DNA from: Longimicrobium sp.
GTDB taxonomy: Bacteria; Gemmatimonadota; Gemmatimonadetes; Longimicrobiales; Longimicrobiaceae
Direction of reading: 5' to 3'
DNA length: 64,000 bases
Assembly: GCF_036388275.1 (NCBI RefSeq)
Contig: NZ_DASVSF010000021.1
Coordinates: 54,931-118,930, forward strand
The position numbers and the translations under genes were made by a program. The notes beneath the pieces are model-generated. The model worked only from the letters and a program-made list of their open reading frames with translations, made no database searches and had not been told where the DNA came from. This document shows positions 35,204-43,783 of this stretch, one piece after another (within the stretch, counting starts at the first letter, position 1; every line of letters starts with the position of its first letter).

Positions 35204-35258
35204 TCTCCACCTCGCGGCCGCCTCCGCTCCGCGGTCACTGGCGCCTGAAGCTCGGTCG

Positions 35259-35678
35259 TTAGTCGGGGATGGGGAGCGGGTCCGACACGATGTCGTCGGA
35301 CGTGCCCTGGCGGCGGTCGGGGCCGGTGGAAAGCACGTGGAACGAGCCGGCGCGGCGGCGCAGCAGGAAGCGGCTGCCCCAGGGATCCAGCGTGGCGTCG
35401 TCGCGGCCGGGGTACATCCGCTTGAGGATGCCGGCCAGGTCGCGCGGCTGCGGCGCCTCGCCCGTGCGGTGGATCTCCTTTTCCACCAGCCGCGCCAGGT
35501 TGTTGACGCGGTCCCCGACGGTGATCCGGCGGATGGGGTTCACCAGCGGCTCCACGTGCGGCGCGGCGCGCGTGCGCAGCGCGGGCGAAACCAGGAGCAG
35601 GAGGGCGGCGACGACGGAGAGCTTCAGCAGGGCGCCCACGATGGTGCGCGGTGCGAAGATGATGCGAGAGCGTGTCAT
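35259..35678 (-). CDS. Membrane-anchored protein with GspG-like C-terminal domain
   Basis: A 139-residue protein with one membrane helix (about 15-35, GALLKLSVVAALLLLVSPAL). Its C-terminal region (DPWGSRFLLRRRAG, then FHVLSTGPDRRQGTSDD) has the calcium-binding loop character of type II pseudopilin GspG. The usual prepilin cleavage site (G before F-x4-E) is missing, so it is not a standard pseudopilin. No secretion-system genes are in the window. It may be a distinct small envelope protein family. Confidence 0.65.
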   Translation of the reverse strand: MTRSRIIFAPRTIVGALLKLSVVAALLLLVSPALRTRAAPHVEPLVNPIRRITVGDRVNNLARLVEKEIHRTGEAPQPRDLAGILKRMYPGRDDATLDPWGSRFLLRRRAGSFHVLSTGPDRRQGTSDDIVSDPLPIPD

Positions 35679-35799
35679 GCGAGGAGAGTGCGGCGGGGTT
35701 TCATCAGTCTGCTACCCAGGCGAGCAGCAGGACCGTCCGCCAAAACTCGCCGGTGGCGGCAAATGGCGCAAGGTCCCGCGGCGCCATCTGTTCCCCGGC

Positions 35800-36447
35800 C
35801 TACGGCTCGGACGCGGCCTGGTCGCGCGCCTTCTCGGCCAGGCGCTCGCGGATGCGCGCGGCCACCACGTCGATCCCCGCGCGGTTCTGCCCGCCGCGGG
35901 GGATGATGACGTCGGCGTAGCGCTTGGAGGGCTCCACGAACTCGAAGTGCATGGGGCGCACGGTGGTCAGGTACTGCTCGATCACCGAGTCCAGCGAGCG
36001 GCCGCGCTCTTCCAGGTCGCGGCGCAGGCGCCGGATGAAGCGCACGTCGGCGTCGGTGTCGACGAAGATGCGCAGGTCGAACATCTCGCGCAGGCGCGGC
36101 TCGGCGAACAGCAGGATGCCGTCCACCAGGATCACGCCGCGCGGGTGGGTGCGGATGGTTTCCGGGGCTGGCGTGTGGCGGGCGAAGTCGTACACCGGCT
36201 TGTCGATGGCGCGCCCCTCCACCAGGTCCGTCAGGTGCGCGATCAGCAGGTCGTTGTTCAGCGAGTTCGGGTGGTCGAAGTTGACGCCGGCCCGCTCCTC
36301 GAGCGAAAGGTGCGACAGGTCCCTGTAGTACGAGTCGTGGTCGATGAAAACGGCCGAGTCCAGGTGCAGCGAATCGTAGATCCGCCGCGCCACGGTGGTC
36401 TTGCCCGACCCCGTTCCGCCCGCGATGCCGATCAGGAACGGCTTCAT
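35800..36447 (-). CDS. udk: Uridine kinase
   Basis: A 215-residue P-loop nucleoside kinase that phosphorylates uridine and cytidine for pyrimidine salvage. The P-loop GGTGSGKTT is at 10-18, followed by FIDHDSYYRDLSH, NFDHPNSLNNDLL, the VDGILLFA segment and RRLRRDLEERGRS. Length and motifs are standard. The ATG overlaps the stop of the preceding 64-residue secreted protein by ATGA, so the two are coupled. Confidence 0.95.
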   Translation of the reverse strand: MKPFLIGIAGGTGSGKTTVARRIYDSLHLDSAVFIDHDSYYRDLSHLSLEERAGVNFDHPNSLNNDLLIAHLTDLVEGRAIDKPVYDFARHTPAPETIRTHPRGVILVDGILLFAEPRLREMFDLRIFVDTDADVRFIRRLRRDLEERGRSLDSVIEQYLTTVRPMHFEFVEPSKRYADVIIPRGGQNRAGIDVVAARIRERLAEKARDQAASEP

Positions 36448-36638
36448 CGCGCCAGTACCTTCACGCCGAAATCGCACAGCGCCGTCCGGCACTCCACGCG
36501 TGCCTCGGAGGCATGGCCCTTCTGCCGCGCCTCGCCAGCGGCCTGCGTCAGCAGCTGCGAGACGTCGCCGCGCGTGGATTGCGCGCGCGTGGCGGAGGGA
36601 AGCGCCGCGAGGGCGAGAGCGATCAGGATCCTGCGCAT
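36444..36638 (-). CDS. Small secreted protein, 64 residues
   Basis: Not recognised. A signal peptide (1-19, ALALAALPSATRAQ) is followed by a 45-residue mature peptide with two cysteines (ECRTALCDFG), which could form a disulfide. It is transcribed from a divergent TTGCCG-N18-TAGCTT promoter and is translationally coupled to udk by ATGA. Confidence 0.6.
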   Translation of the reverse strand: MRRILIALALAALPSATRAQSTRGDVSQLLTQAAGEARQKGHASEARVECRTALCDFGVKVLAR

Positions 36639-36676
36639 GGCCTGCCTGGTGGGTACGGCTGGGACCGGAGGGCCGC

Positions 36677-36706
36677 AAGCTAGCCGCCCCCGCCCCGCCC
36701 CGGCAA
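36677..36706 (-). promoter_or_regulatory. Divergent promoter for the small secreted protein and udk
   Basis: TTGCCG (36701-36706) and TAGCTT (36677-36682) on the minus strand with an 18-base spacer. It is the mirror twin of the M1 promoter 15 bases away. Confidence 0.55.
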
Positions 36707-36720
36707 GCGCGCCCGGCCGG

Positions 36721-36750
36721 TTGCCGAGCGCCCCAGCGCCGCCCTAGCTT
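36721..36750 (+). promoter_or_regulatory. Promoter of the M1 peptidase
   Basis: TTGCCG (36721-36726) and TAGCTT (36745-36750) with an 18-base spacer, about 30 bases before the M1 ATG, which has AACCGGAGGAACATCG as a ribosome site region. Confidence 0.6.
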
Positions 36751-36780
36751 GCCCGGCAACCCTCAACCGGAGGAACATCG

Positions 36781-38757
36781 ATGACGCGTTGGTCCCCAGC
36801 GCTTTTCGCCGCGCTGTCCCTGGCGGCGTGCACTCCGCAGGCGGGGCCGGTGGTGGGCCCGGCGCCCGTGACGGGCCGCCTGGAGCGCCCCATCCCCTAC
36901 CCCGTCACCCCGCCCGCCGGGCACCAGCGCGCCGTGGACCGCGGCACCCGCACCCCGACGGGTGCGCCGGGCGCTCGGTACTGGCAGAACCGCGCCGACT
37001 ACGCCATCCGCGCTCGCGTGCTCCCCGCGCAGAAGCGGCTGGAGGGGAGCCAGGTGATCACCTACACCAACAACTCGCCCGACGCGCTCGCGCAGCTGCA
37101 CGTGGACCTGACGATGAACCACCACGCGCCGGGCGTGGTGCGCAACGAGCCGGCCGAGGTGACCGGCGGCGTCACCCTCACCCGCGTCGCCGTGGGCGGC
37201 CAGGCGCTGTCCGCGGGCGGAACCCAGGGCGCGCGCTACGTGGTGAACGGCACGCGGATGGTGGTGACCCCCGCGGCGCCGGTGCAGCCGGGCGCCACGG
37301 CGCGAATCGAGGTGGACTGGAGCTTCACCGTTCCCAAGGAGGGCGCCGGCGGCCGCATGGGGTGGGACGCCGACAACCTGTTCTTCTTCGCGTACTGGTA
37401 TCCGGCGATGGCCGTGTACGACGACGTGGTGGGATGGCACCCGGACCCCTTCCGCGGCACGGCCGAGTTCTACGCCGACTTCGGCAGCTACGACATCACC
37501 GTCGAGGCGCCCGCGCAGTGGGTGGTGTTCGGCACGGGCGCGCTGCAGAACCCGCAGGAGGTGCTGGCCCCGGCCGTCCTGGCCCGCTACCGCGCGGGCG
37601 TCCAGAGCGACACCGTGGTGCACGTGCTGACGCAGGCAGACTTCGGGCGGGCCACGCAGCCCGGCCAGGGGGGCGTGCTCACCTGGCGCTTCCGCGCCGA
37701 CAGCGTGCGCGACGCCGCGTTCAGCGTCACCCGCGAGTCCAACTGGGACGCCACCCGCACCTCCGTGGGCGACCGCAACGGCGACGGGCGCGCGGACCAC
37801 GCGGCCATCCATGCCTTCTGGCGCCCCAGCGCGCCCCGCTGGCGCCACGTGGCGCGGTACGAGCAGCACTCCATCCGCTTTCTTTCCGGCTACACGGGCG
37901 TGCCCTATCCCTGGCCGCACATGACGGCGGTGGAGGGACAGGGCATCATCGGCGGGGGGATGGAGTACCCCATGATGACGCTGATCGGCGGATACACGGC
38001 GCAGGGCGACTCGGCGCTGTACGCGGTGACGGCGCACGAGCTGGCGCACATGTGGGTGCCGATGATCGTGAACGTCGACGAGCGCCGCTATTCGTGGATG
38101 GACGAGGGGATGACCACCTTCCACGAGGCCCAGGCCCGCAGGGACACCTTTCCGGGGACCACCCCCGAGCTGGAGGATCGCGCGTCGTACCTGGGCACGG
38201 CCCGCGCCGGCGCCGAGGGCGAGATCATGCGGCGCAGCGACTTCCACTACACCTCCGCGGCGTTCGGCACGGCGTCGTACCCCAAGCCGGCCGCCGTCTT
38301 CGCCACGCTGCGCGGGCTGCTGGGCGAGCAGACGTTCAACCGCGCCTGGACGACCTTCCACGACCGCTGGAAGTTCAAGCATCCCTACCCGTGGGACTTC
38401 TTCAACACGGTCGAGGAAGTGGCGGGCGAGGACCTGGACTGGTTCTGGCGCACCTGGTTCTACGAGACGTGGACGCTGGACCAGGCCGTCGCCAGCGTGA
38501 CGGAGTCGGGGAGCGGCGCCGTGGTCGTCATCGAGGACCGGGGGCTGGCACCCATGCCGGCGCGCGTCACCATCACCCGCCAGGACGGGGCGACGCAAAC
38601 GCTGGAGGTGCCGGTGGAGGAGTGGCTGTCCGGCCGCAAGACGGCGACGTTGGCCTTTCCCGCCGCGGCCGCGTCGCCCATCGTGCGGGTGGAGATCGAC
38701 GCCGAGAACGCCTTTCCCGACGTGGACCGCCAGAACAACGTGTGGACGCGCCCCTGA
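36781..38757 (+). CDS. M1 family metallopeptidase, lipoprotein
   Basis: A 658-residue lipoprotein aminopeptidase. Lipobox LSLAAC puts the lipidated Cys at 17. The gluzincin core is HELAHMW with H419, E420 and H423, followed by the third ligand in the helix near DEGMTTFHEAQ. A substrate-binding GGGMEYP motif (about 391-397) stands in for GAMEN. It should cleave peptides outside the cytoplasm, in keeping with the scavenging theme. It is followed by an M28 lipoprotein peptidase. Confidence 0.92.
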   Translation: MTRWSPALFAALSLAACTPQAGPVVGPAPVTGRLERPIPYPVTPPAGHQRAVDRGTRTPTGAPGARYWQNRADYAIRARVLPAQKRLEGSQVITYTNNSPDALAQLHVDLTMNHHAPGVVRNEPAEVTGGVTLTRVAVGGQALSAGGTQGARYVVNGTRMVVTPAAPVQPGATARIEVDWSFTVPKEGAGGRMGWDADNLFFFAYWYPAMAVYDDVVGWHPDPFRGTAEFYADFGSYDITVEAPAQWVVFGTGALQNPQEVLAPAVLARYRAGVQSDTVVHVLTQADFGRATQPGQGGVLTWRFRADSVRDAAFSVTRESNWDATRTSVGDRNGDGRADHAAIHAFWRPSAPRWRHVARYEQHSIRFLSGYTGVPYPWPHMTAVEGQGIIGGGMEYPMMTLIGGYTAQGDSALYAVTAHELAHMWVPMIVNVDERRYSWMDEGMTTFHEAQARRDTFPGTTPELEDRASYLGTARAGAEGEIMRRSDFHYTSAAFGTASYPKPAAVFATLRGLLGEQTFNRAWTTFHDRWKFKHPYPWDFFNTVEEVAGEDLDWFWRTWFYETWTLDQAVASVTESGSGAVVVIEDRGLAPMPARVTITRQDGATQTLEVPVEEWLSGRKTATLAFPAAAASPIVRVEIDAENAFPDVDRQNNVWTRP

Positions 38758-38772
38758 CCGCTTCCGCACGCC

Positions 38773-38820
38773 GACGAGGGCCCGCCCGGGAGCGTTCCAG
38801 GCGGGCCCTCGTCCGTTTCC
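38773..38820 (+). terminator. Terminator of the M1 gene
   Basis: A 14-bp stem, GACGAGGGCCCGCC/GGCGGGCCCTCGTC (38773-38786, 38800-38813), with a 13-base loop, followed by CGTTTCCTTCCTT. Confidence 0.8.
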
Positions 38821-38909
38821 TTCCTTGCGCATGCCGTCCACGCGGGAGAGCTTGCGGAAGGCTCAGAGGCGCATCGCATCGGGGCTTTCCACCCGCAGCA
38901 GAGATTCAC

Positions 38910-40460
38910 GTGAGCAGAACCTCCCTTCGCGCCGCCGCCCCGGCCCTCGCCGCCGCGCTGGCCGCCTGCGCCGGGCCCGCGACCGGCCCGGCGCCGATGC
39001 CCGGCCCCGCGACCCCTACCGGAACCGCCATCACCGCGGCCGACCTGCGCCACCGGATGGAGATCGTGGCGCACGACAGCATGGAGGGCCGCGACGTGGG
39101 CACGCCCGGCATCCGCAAGGCGGCCGACTACCTGGTGGCGGAGATGACACGGCTGGGACTGCGCCCCGCGGGCGACGGCGGCACCTGGTTCAACGCGGTG
39201 CCGCTGGTCCGAATGCGCGCGGACGCCGACGTGAGCCTCGGCGGACGCGCGCTGGGCGCGGACGTGATCGTCGCCGTCAGCGGCACCGGCGGGCTGCCCG
39301 CCAACACCCGCCAGCAGGCGGAGGGGAGGTTGCTGTACGGCGGATGGATCGTGGACCCCTCCGTTCCCGCCGCGGAGGAATTGACGCCGGAGCAGATGCG
39401 CGGCGGCGTGCTGATCCTGCGGATGGGCGTGGCGCCCGGCGCGCAGCCGGGACAGCCGCGCTACAACGTGGGCGCGCTGCTGGGCCCCGGGTCGCCGCTG
39501 GCCGGCGTGATCATGATCGCCGAGGGAGACCTGGAGCAGTTCTGGGCGTACGCGCAGGGGGTGGCCCGCAACGGCAGCGTCTCTCCCCCGGACACCGCCG
39601 CGCCCGCCGCGGGCGCGCTGCCCACGGTATTCCTCACGAACCCGGCGGGCGCGGAGCGGATGATCGGCCGGCCGCTGGCGCAGGCCACCCGCCCCATGGC
39701 CGACCTGGGCGCGTTCCGCTACGCCCTCCGCCGCACCAGCTCGCCCATCCAGGCGTTCAACGTCGTAGGCGTGCTCCCCGGCGCCGACGCGGCGCGGCGG
39801 GGCGAGTACGTGGCCATCGGCTCGCACTACGACCACGACGGCATCGGCCAGCCGGTGGATGGAGACTCCATCTACAACGGGGCCGACGACGATGGCAGCG
39901 GCACGGTGGCCATGCTGGAGATCGCCGAGCGCCTGGTGCGGCAGCCGCCCGCGCGCTCCGTTCTCTTCGTCTGGCACACGGCCGAAGAGAAGGGCCTGCT
40001 GGGTTCGGAGGCGTTCACGCGCACGCCCACGGTGCCGCGCGAGTCCATCGTCGCGCAGCTGAACATCGACATGATCGGCCGCAACACGCCGGACTCGGTG
40101 TACCTGGTGGGCTCCCGGCGGCTTTCCACCGAGCTGGGCGAGCTGGTGGAGGCGGTGAACCGCACGCAGGCGCGGCCTTTCGCCTTCGACTACTCGTTCG
40201 ACGCGCCCAACCACCCGGAGCGCATCTACTGCCGGTCGGACCACTACAACTACGCGCGGTACGGCATCCCGGTGACCTTCTTCACCACGGGGCTCCACGA
40301 CCAGTATCACAAGCCGCAGGACGAGGCCCACCTGATCGACTACGACAAGCTGGCGCGCGTGACGCAGCTGATCGCCGACATCGGCGTGGAAGTAGCCAAC
40401 CGCCCGGCGCGGCCTCGCGTGGACCAGCCCGTTCCGCCCCTCGGCACGCCGTGCACCTGA
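38910..40460 (+). CDS. M28 family metallopeptidase, lipoprotein
   Basis: A 516-residue secreted aminopeptidase (PA-like insert about 120-270). The start is a GTG at 38910, giving VSRTSLRAAAPALAAALAAC with a lipobox Cys. Metal ligands are present: H in GSHYDHDG, D in NGADDDGSG, E-E in WHTAEEKGLLG, D in NIDMIGRN and H in QYHKPQDE. It should remove N-terminal residues from peptides in the periplasm or at the surface. The neighbouring M1 terminator suggests a separate transcript. Confidence 0.9.
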   Translation: MSRTSLRAAAPALAAALAACAGPATGPAPMPGPATPTGTAITAADLRHRMEIVAHDSMEGRDVGTPGIRKAADYLVAEMTRLGLRPAGDGGTWFNAVPLVRMRADADVSLGGRALGADVIVAVSGTGGLPANTRQQAEGRLLYGGWIVDPSVPAAEELTPEQMRGGVLILRMGVAPGAQPGQPRYNVGALLGPGSPLAGVIMIAEGDLEQFWAYAQGVARNGSVSPPDTAAPAAGALPTVFLTNPAGAERMIGRPLAQATRPMADLGAFRYALRRTSSPIQAFNVVGVLPGADAARRGEYVAIGSHYDHDGIGQPVDGDSIYNGADDDGSGTVAMLEIAERLVRQPPARSVLFVWHTAEEKGLLGSEAFTRTPTVPRESIVAQLNIDMIGRNTPDSVYLVGSRRLSTELGELVEAVNRTQARPFAFDYSFDAPNHPERIYCRSDHYNYARYGIPVTFFTTGLHDQYHKPQDEAHLIDYDKLARVTQLIADIGVEVANRPARPRVDQPVPPLGTPCT

Positions 40461-40472
40461 CCTGAACGGCTA

Positions 40473-40523
40473 GAGGGCACGGAAGGCACGGAGGAAAGCC
40501 TCCTCCGTGTCCCCCGTGCCCTC
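40473..40523. terminator. Hairpin after the M28 gene
   Basis: A nested hairpin of CCGTGCC-type arms: outer GAGGGCACGG/CCGTGCCCTC and inner CACGGAGG/CCTCCGTG. It lies between two converging genes and could serve both. A T-tract is short. Confidence 0.55.
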
Positions 40524-40547
40524 CGTGTGAGGCGAAGTTTCCCCGCC

Positions 40548-41429
40548 TCAGCGTGCGCGGATCTGCACCACGAGCGAACGCAGCCAGGGCTCGCGCATTT
40601 CCGGCCGCTCGACCAGCTCTGCGCAGAATCGCTCCCTTTCCTCGCGCATGCGGCCGCGCTCGTGCAGCTTCACGGCGATGCGCAGCGCCCGCAGGTGTTC
40701 CGGATGGCGGATCGGCGGGTGCATCGCGTCCGTCCCCCAGGGATACCAGTAGTGCGAAGGCACCGTCTTTTCCTGCCAGTCGCCCAGCTCGCGCCAGAAC
40801 CAGTACGGCACCGACACCCCCCGCAACGCGCTTCGGGGGTAGTCGACGCGCCACGGCACCCGCTGGAACCACCGCCACGCGTTGGGGCTGTTCTTCCCCC
40901 GCTCGGTGATCCCGACGAAGCGCACGCGCCGGCGGACTGCGTTCACGTCCACGCCCTCGTCGCGTCCCCACGCGGCCAGTTCATCCGACAGCCGCCCGAA
41001 CGTGGTTCCCGACGCCACCATGTCTACGAAGCACACCGGCTGCGGCGCCGTTGCGATCGCTCCGGGTGCCAGCCCCACGGCACGCAATTGCGCGCGGAAC
41101 GCCTCGCGCGCCTCGCGGTGCGCGCGGTCGTCGTTCCACCGCAGCGACACCACCAGCAGCTCGCAGCGGTCGCACCACACCGTGTCGGCCAGGACGCCGG
41201 TCAAGTAGTCGAACAGGTTCTCTGGCGACCGCCCCACGAACACGAGCCGCGCATTTCCCGCGCGCGCCATCACGCGGGCGGCGCAGGAGCGCACCTCCGG
41301 AAACAGCGTCCGGAACCGCACCGGCGGGGGCCAGGACGGCGAGGGCAGCGGCGCCTCCGGAAGCCGCCCCAGCTGCTCGCGGCGAGACACGTCCCACCGG
41401 AACGGAACCGCCTCGTCGCGCCGCGGCAT
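40548..41429 (-). CDS. Uncharacterised protein, possible phosphoribosyltransferase-like fold
   Basis: A 293-residue protein, not recognised at family level. The segment VCFVDMVASGTTFGRLSDEL resembles the PRPP-binding loop of phosphoribosyltransferases (hydrophobic strand, acidic residue, then SGTT), and LVFVGRSPENLFDYLTGVL could be the preceding strand and turn. The C-terminal half is rich in Trp and Arg. Its ATG lies 5 bases past the aminotransferase stop, so the two are co-transcribed. Base and codon use match the neighbours. Confidence 0.55.
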   Translation of the reverse strand: MPRRDEAVPFRWDVSRREQLGRLPEAPLPSPSWPPPVRFRTLFPEVRSCAARVMARAGNARLVFVGRSPENLFDYLTGVLADTVWCDRCELLVVSLRWNDDRAHREAREAFRAQLRAVGLAPGAIATAPQPVCFVDMVASGTTFGRLSDELAAWGRDEGVDVNAVRRRVRFVGITERGKNSPNAWRWFQRVPWRVDYPRSALRGVSVPYWFWRELGDWQEKTVPSHYWYPWGTDAMHPPIRHPEHLRALRIAVKLHERGRMREERERFCAELVERPEMREPWLRSLVVQIRAR

Positions 41430-41434
41430 CGGCG

Positions 41435-42670
41435 TCAGCCGCCGGCCAGACGCCGCACGCCGTCCACCAGCCGGTCCACGTCGTCCTCGGTAACGTACGG
41501 CGCCACGCCCGCGCGGATCAGCCCCCCGCAATCCGAAAGGCCCAGCGCGTCGCAGACCGTCGTCGCGTAGAAGTCGCCGTTCCACACGAACACGCCCTCC
41601 TCGCCCAGCGCCCGCGCCGCCTCGTCCGGCGACACCCCGTCGATCACGAACCCCGCCGTCGCCGTCCGCTCCCCGTCCGCGCCCGGCCCGTGCACCCGCA
41701 CGCCGGGGATGGCGGTGAGCCCCGCGTACAGCCGCGCGAACAGCGCCTGCTCGTGCGCGTGGAAGGCCGCGTATGCGCTCCGCAGCCGGTCGCGCAGGCT
41801 GCCGCCCTGCTCCGGCGCCAGCGAGGCGATCCACTCCACCGTCGCCGCGGTCGCCGCGATCCCCTCGTGGTTCATCGTCCCCGTTTCCCACCGCTCCGGC
41901 GCCGCGTTGCTGGCGGGCGGCACCTTGTACGGGGTCAGCCGCTCCAGGTGCTCGGTGCGCCCCCACAGGATGCCCAGGTGCGGCCCGAAGAACTTGTAGG
42001 CCGAGCACGCCAGGAAGTCGCAGCCGATGGCCTGCACGTCGGGGAGCCGGTGCGGCGCGAAGTGCACGGCATCCACGAAGCACAGCGCCCCCGCCTCGCG
42101 CGCCATCGCCGCCACGCGCGCCACGTCGTTCACCGTGCCGATGGCGTTGGAGGCCGCGCCCACGGCCACCAGCCGCGTCCGGGGCGAAAGCAGCCCGGCC
42201 AGCGCGTCGTAGTCCAGCGCGTACGTCTTGGTGCAGAAGGGCACCACGTGCACCGTCATCCCGCGGTCCTCGGCCATCAGCCGCCAGGGGGCCACGTTGG
42301 CCTGGTGGTCCAGCTGCGTGACGATCACCTCGTCGCCCGGGCCCCAGTCGCGGCCCAGGGCACGCGAAAGCGCGAAGGTGAGCGTGGTCATGTTCTGCCC
42401 GAACACCACCTCGCGCGGCGAGGGCGCGTTCAGGAACGCCGCCATCGCCTCGCGGGCGCCGGTGAGGATGGCGTCCGTCTCGGCGCTGGTGGCGAACACC
42501 CCGTGCGTGTTGGCGTTGTGCATCAGCAGGTAGTCGCTCATGGCGTCGGCTACCTGCCGGGGCACCTGGCTTCCGCCCGGCCCGTCGAAGAAGGCGATGG
42601 GCCGCCCGCCGATGCGCCGCTCGAACACGGGGAAGTCGGCGCGGACTCGGGCTGAGAACTGGTCAGGCAT
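41435..42670 (-). CDS. Class V aminotransferase, cysteine-desulfurase-like
   Basis: A 411-residue PLP protein. The Schiff-base lysine is K226 in CSAYKFFGPH, with D200 (CFVDAVHF) and H122 (QLDHQANVAP). It belongs to the desulfurase-like branch that starts DGPGGSQVP and lacks an obvious extended active-site Cys loop; YATTVCDALG holds a C-terminal Cys. A sulfur-transfer or amino-acid role is possible. The next gene, a PRTase-like protein, is co-transcribed. Confidence 0.82.
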   Translation of the reverse strand: MPDQFSARVRADFPVFERRIGGRPIAFFDGPGGSQVPRQVADAMSDYLLMHNANTHGVFATSAETDAILTGAREAMAAFLNAPSPREVVFGQNMTTLTFALSRALGRDWGPGDEVIVTQLDHQANVAPWRLMAEDRGMTVHVVPFCTKTYALDYDALAGLLSPRTRLVAVGAASNAIGTVNDVARVAAMAREAGALCFVDAVHFAPHRLPDVQAIGCDFLACSAYKFFGPHLGILWGRTEHLERLTPYKVPPASNAAPERWETGTMNHEGIAATAATVEWIASLAPEQGGSLRDRLRSAYAAFHAHEQALFARLYAGLTAIPGVRVHGPGADGERTATAGFVIDGVSPDEAARALGEEGVFVWNGDFYATTVCDALGLSDCGGLIRAGVAPYVTEDDVDRLVDGVRRLAGG

Positions 42671-42720
42671 GCGATGCGTCTGAAATCTGGTGTTCAGGGA
42701 CGACGAAACGGGCCGACAGA

Positions 42721-43107
42721 TTAGCGCCGCGCGCGCCGCCCGGCTACCACGGGTTCCGGAAGCCCGAACGGCACGTCGTCGTGGTCGTGCCCGTCCGCGC
42801 CGGGTTCGGAAAACTGCTCCAGGCGCACGGCCCCGTCGGGAAACCGGGCGATGATCTCCAGTTCACCGCCCATTCCGCGGATGTACCGCCGCAACGTGCT
42901 GACGTACACGTCGGTGCGGCGCTCCAGCTTGGAGATGCTGGCCTGCGTCGTCCGCAACGTAGACGCGAGTTCCTGCTGCGTCAGGTTACGGGCGTGCCGC
43001 AACTCGTGTAGAGGCATCTCACGCAGCATGCGGGCGGCTTCGGCCTCGACGGAGGCGATCCGCTCCGGGCTCCAGTCCGCCATCAGGTCTCGGAACTTCT
43101 TGGCCAT
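42721..43107 (-). CDS. Xre-family antitoxin
   Basis: A 128-residue helix-turn-helix protein. The HTH (about 35-60) contains LTQQELASTLRTTQASISKLERRTD, typical of HigA-like antitoxins. The GGGAG site before the ATG is at good spacing. It follows a RelE-like toxin gene by 21 bases in the toxin-first order seen in HigBA-type systems. The C-terminal part (70-128) is acidic. Confidence 0.82.
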   Translation of the reverse strand: MAKKFRDLMADWSPERIASVEAEAARMLREMPLHELRHARNLTQQELASTLRTTQASISKLERRTDVYVSTLRRYIRGMGGELEIIARFPDGAVRLEQFSEPGADGHDHDDVPFGLPEPVVAGRRARR

Positions 43108-43128
43108 GACGTGCTCCCGCGTTGATGG

Positions 43129-43491
43129 TCAAATTCCTTCGAGTTCTGCCGCGACTTCGTCCAGGTGCTCGTCGTACAGCGCCTCGGCCACGGGAATGAA
43201 CCGCTGGTACCAGCGCCCGTCGCCCGTCTTGTCGCCCCCGATCAGGAGAATGGCGACGCGACGCGGATCGAAGGCGTACAACACCCGGTACGGCCGCCCC
43301 TCGTGCTGCACCCGAAGCTCGCGCATGTGGCTGTAGCGCGATCCCCGAACGCTGCTGCTGTGCGGAAACGGCAGGTGTGGGCCTTTCTGCTCCAGCAGGC
43401 CCACCGACGCGGCCACCGAGTCCTGCTCCCGCTCGGACAGGCCGTCCCACCACCCGCCGAACTCGTCCGTATACTCCACTTCGAAGCTCAT
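43129..43491 (-). CDS. RelE/ParE-like toxin (HigB type)
   Basis: A 120-residue toxin of the phage-derived Gp49/HigB-RelE type: GLSEREQDSVAASVGLLEQ, then PHSSSVRGSRYSHMRELRVQ and YRVLYAFDPRRVAILLIGGDKTG. It likely cleaves mRNA at the ribosome. The start is uncertain: ATGs at 43530, 43500 and 43491. I prefer 43491 (MSFEVEYTDEF) because a TTGACG-N17-TATGTT promoter would start transcription there, making it leaderless. At 43500 a GGAGG lies only 2 bases upstream, which is too close. Confidence 0.8.
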   Translation of the reverse strand: MSFEVEYTDEFGGWWDGLSEREQDSVAASVGLLEQKGPHLPFPHSSSVRGSRYSHMRELRVQHEGRPYRVLYAFDPRRVAILLIGGDKTGDGRWYQRFIPVAEALYDEHLDEVAAELEGI

Positions 43492-43495
43492 GGGC

Positions 43496-43524
43496 AACAT
43501 AACCTCCGTTGAATATTCCGTCAA
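43496..43524 (-). promoter_or_regulatory. Promoter of the toxin-antitoxin pair
   Basis: TTGACG (43519-43524) and TATGTT (43496-43501) on the minus strand with a 17-base spacer. The palindrome GAATATTC at 43511-43518 lies in the spacer and could be an operator for the Xre protein. Confidence 0.45.
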
Positions 43525-43697
43525 GGGCATTCACACCCGCACTCCCGCGCGGGCGTGAACGGGGAAAGAGGGAGCGCGTCGGGGCTTCGACGGAGGGCGG
43601 GAGGTCCGCGGGCGCGGACGGGGGCGGGCGAGGGAGTGGGGCGGGCGGGGCGGGCCGAATGCGCCTCAGGCGCGCAGGTGCGTTCGGCCTCAGGCAG

Positions 43698-43743
43698 AAA
43701 AAGAGAGGGGTGGAGACGGAACCCGTCTCCACCCCTCTCTTTT
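43698..43743 (-). terminator. Terminator of the sigma factor gene
   Basis: A 20-bp perfect stem, AAAGAGAGGGGTGGAGACGG and its complement, with a 3-base loop. A TTTTT tract follows on the minus strand. It is 41 bases past the stop and can also work on the plus strand. Confidence 0.9.
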
Positions 43744-43783
43744 GGGGGAACCTGCCGGGCCGTGGAGCCCGGCGGCCATGGTC

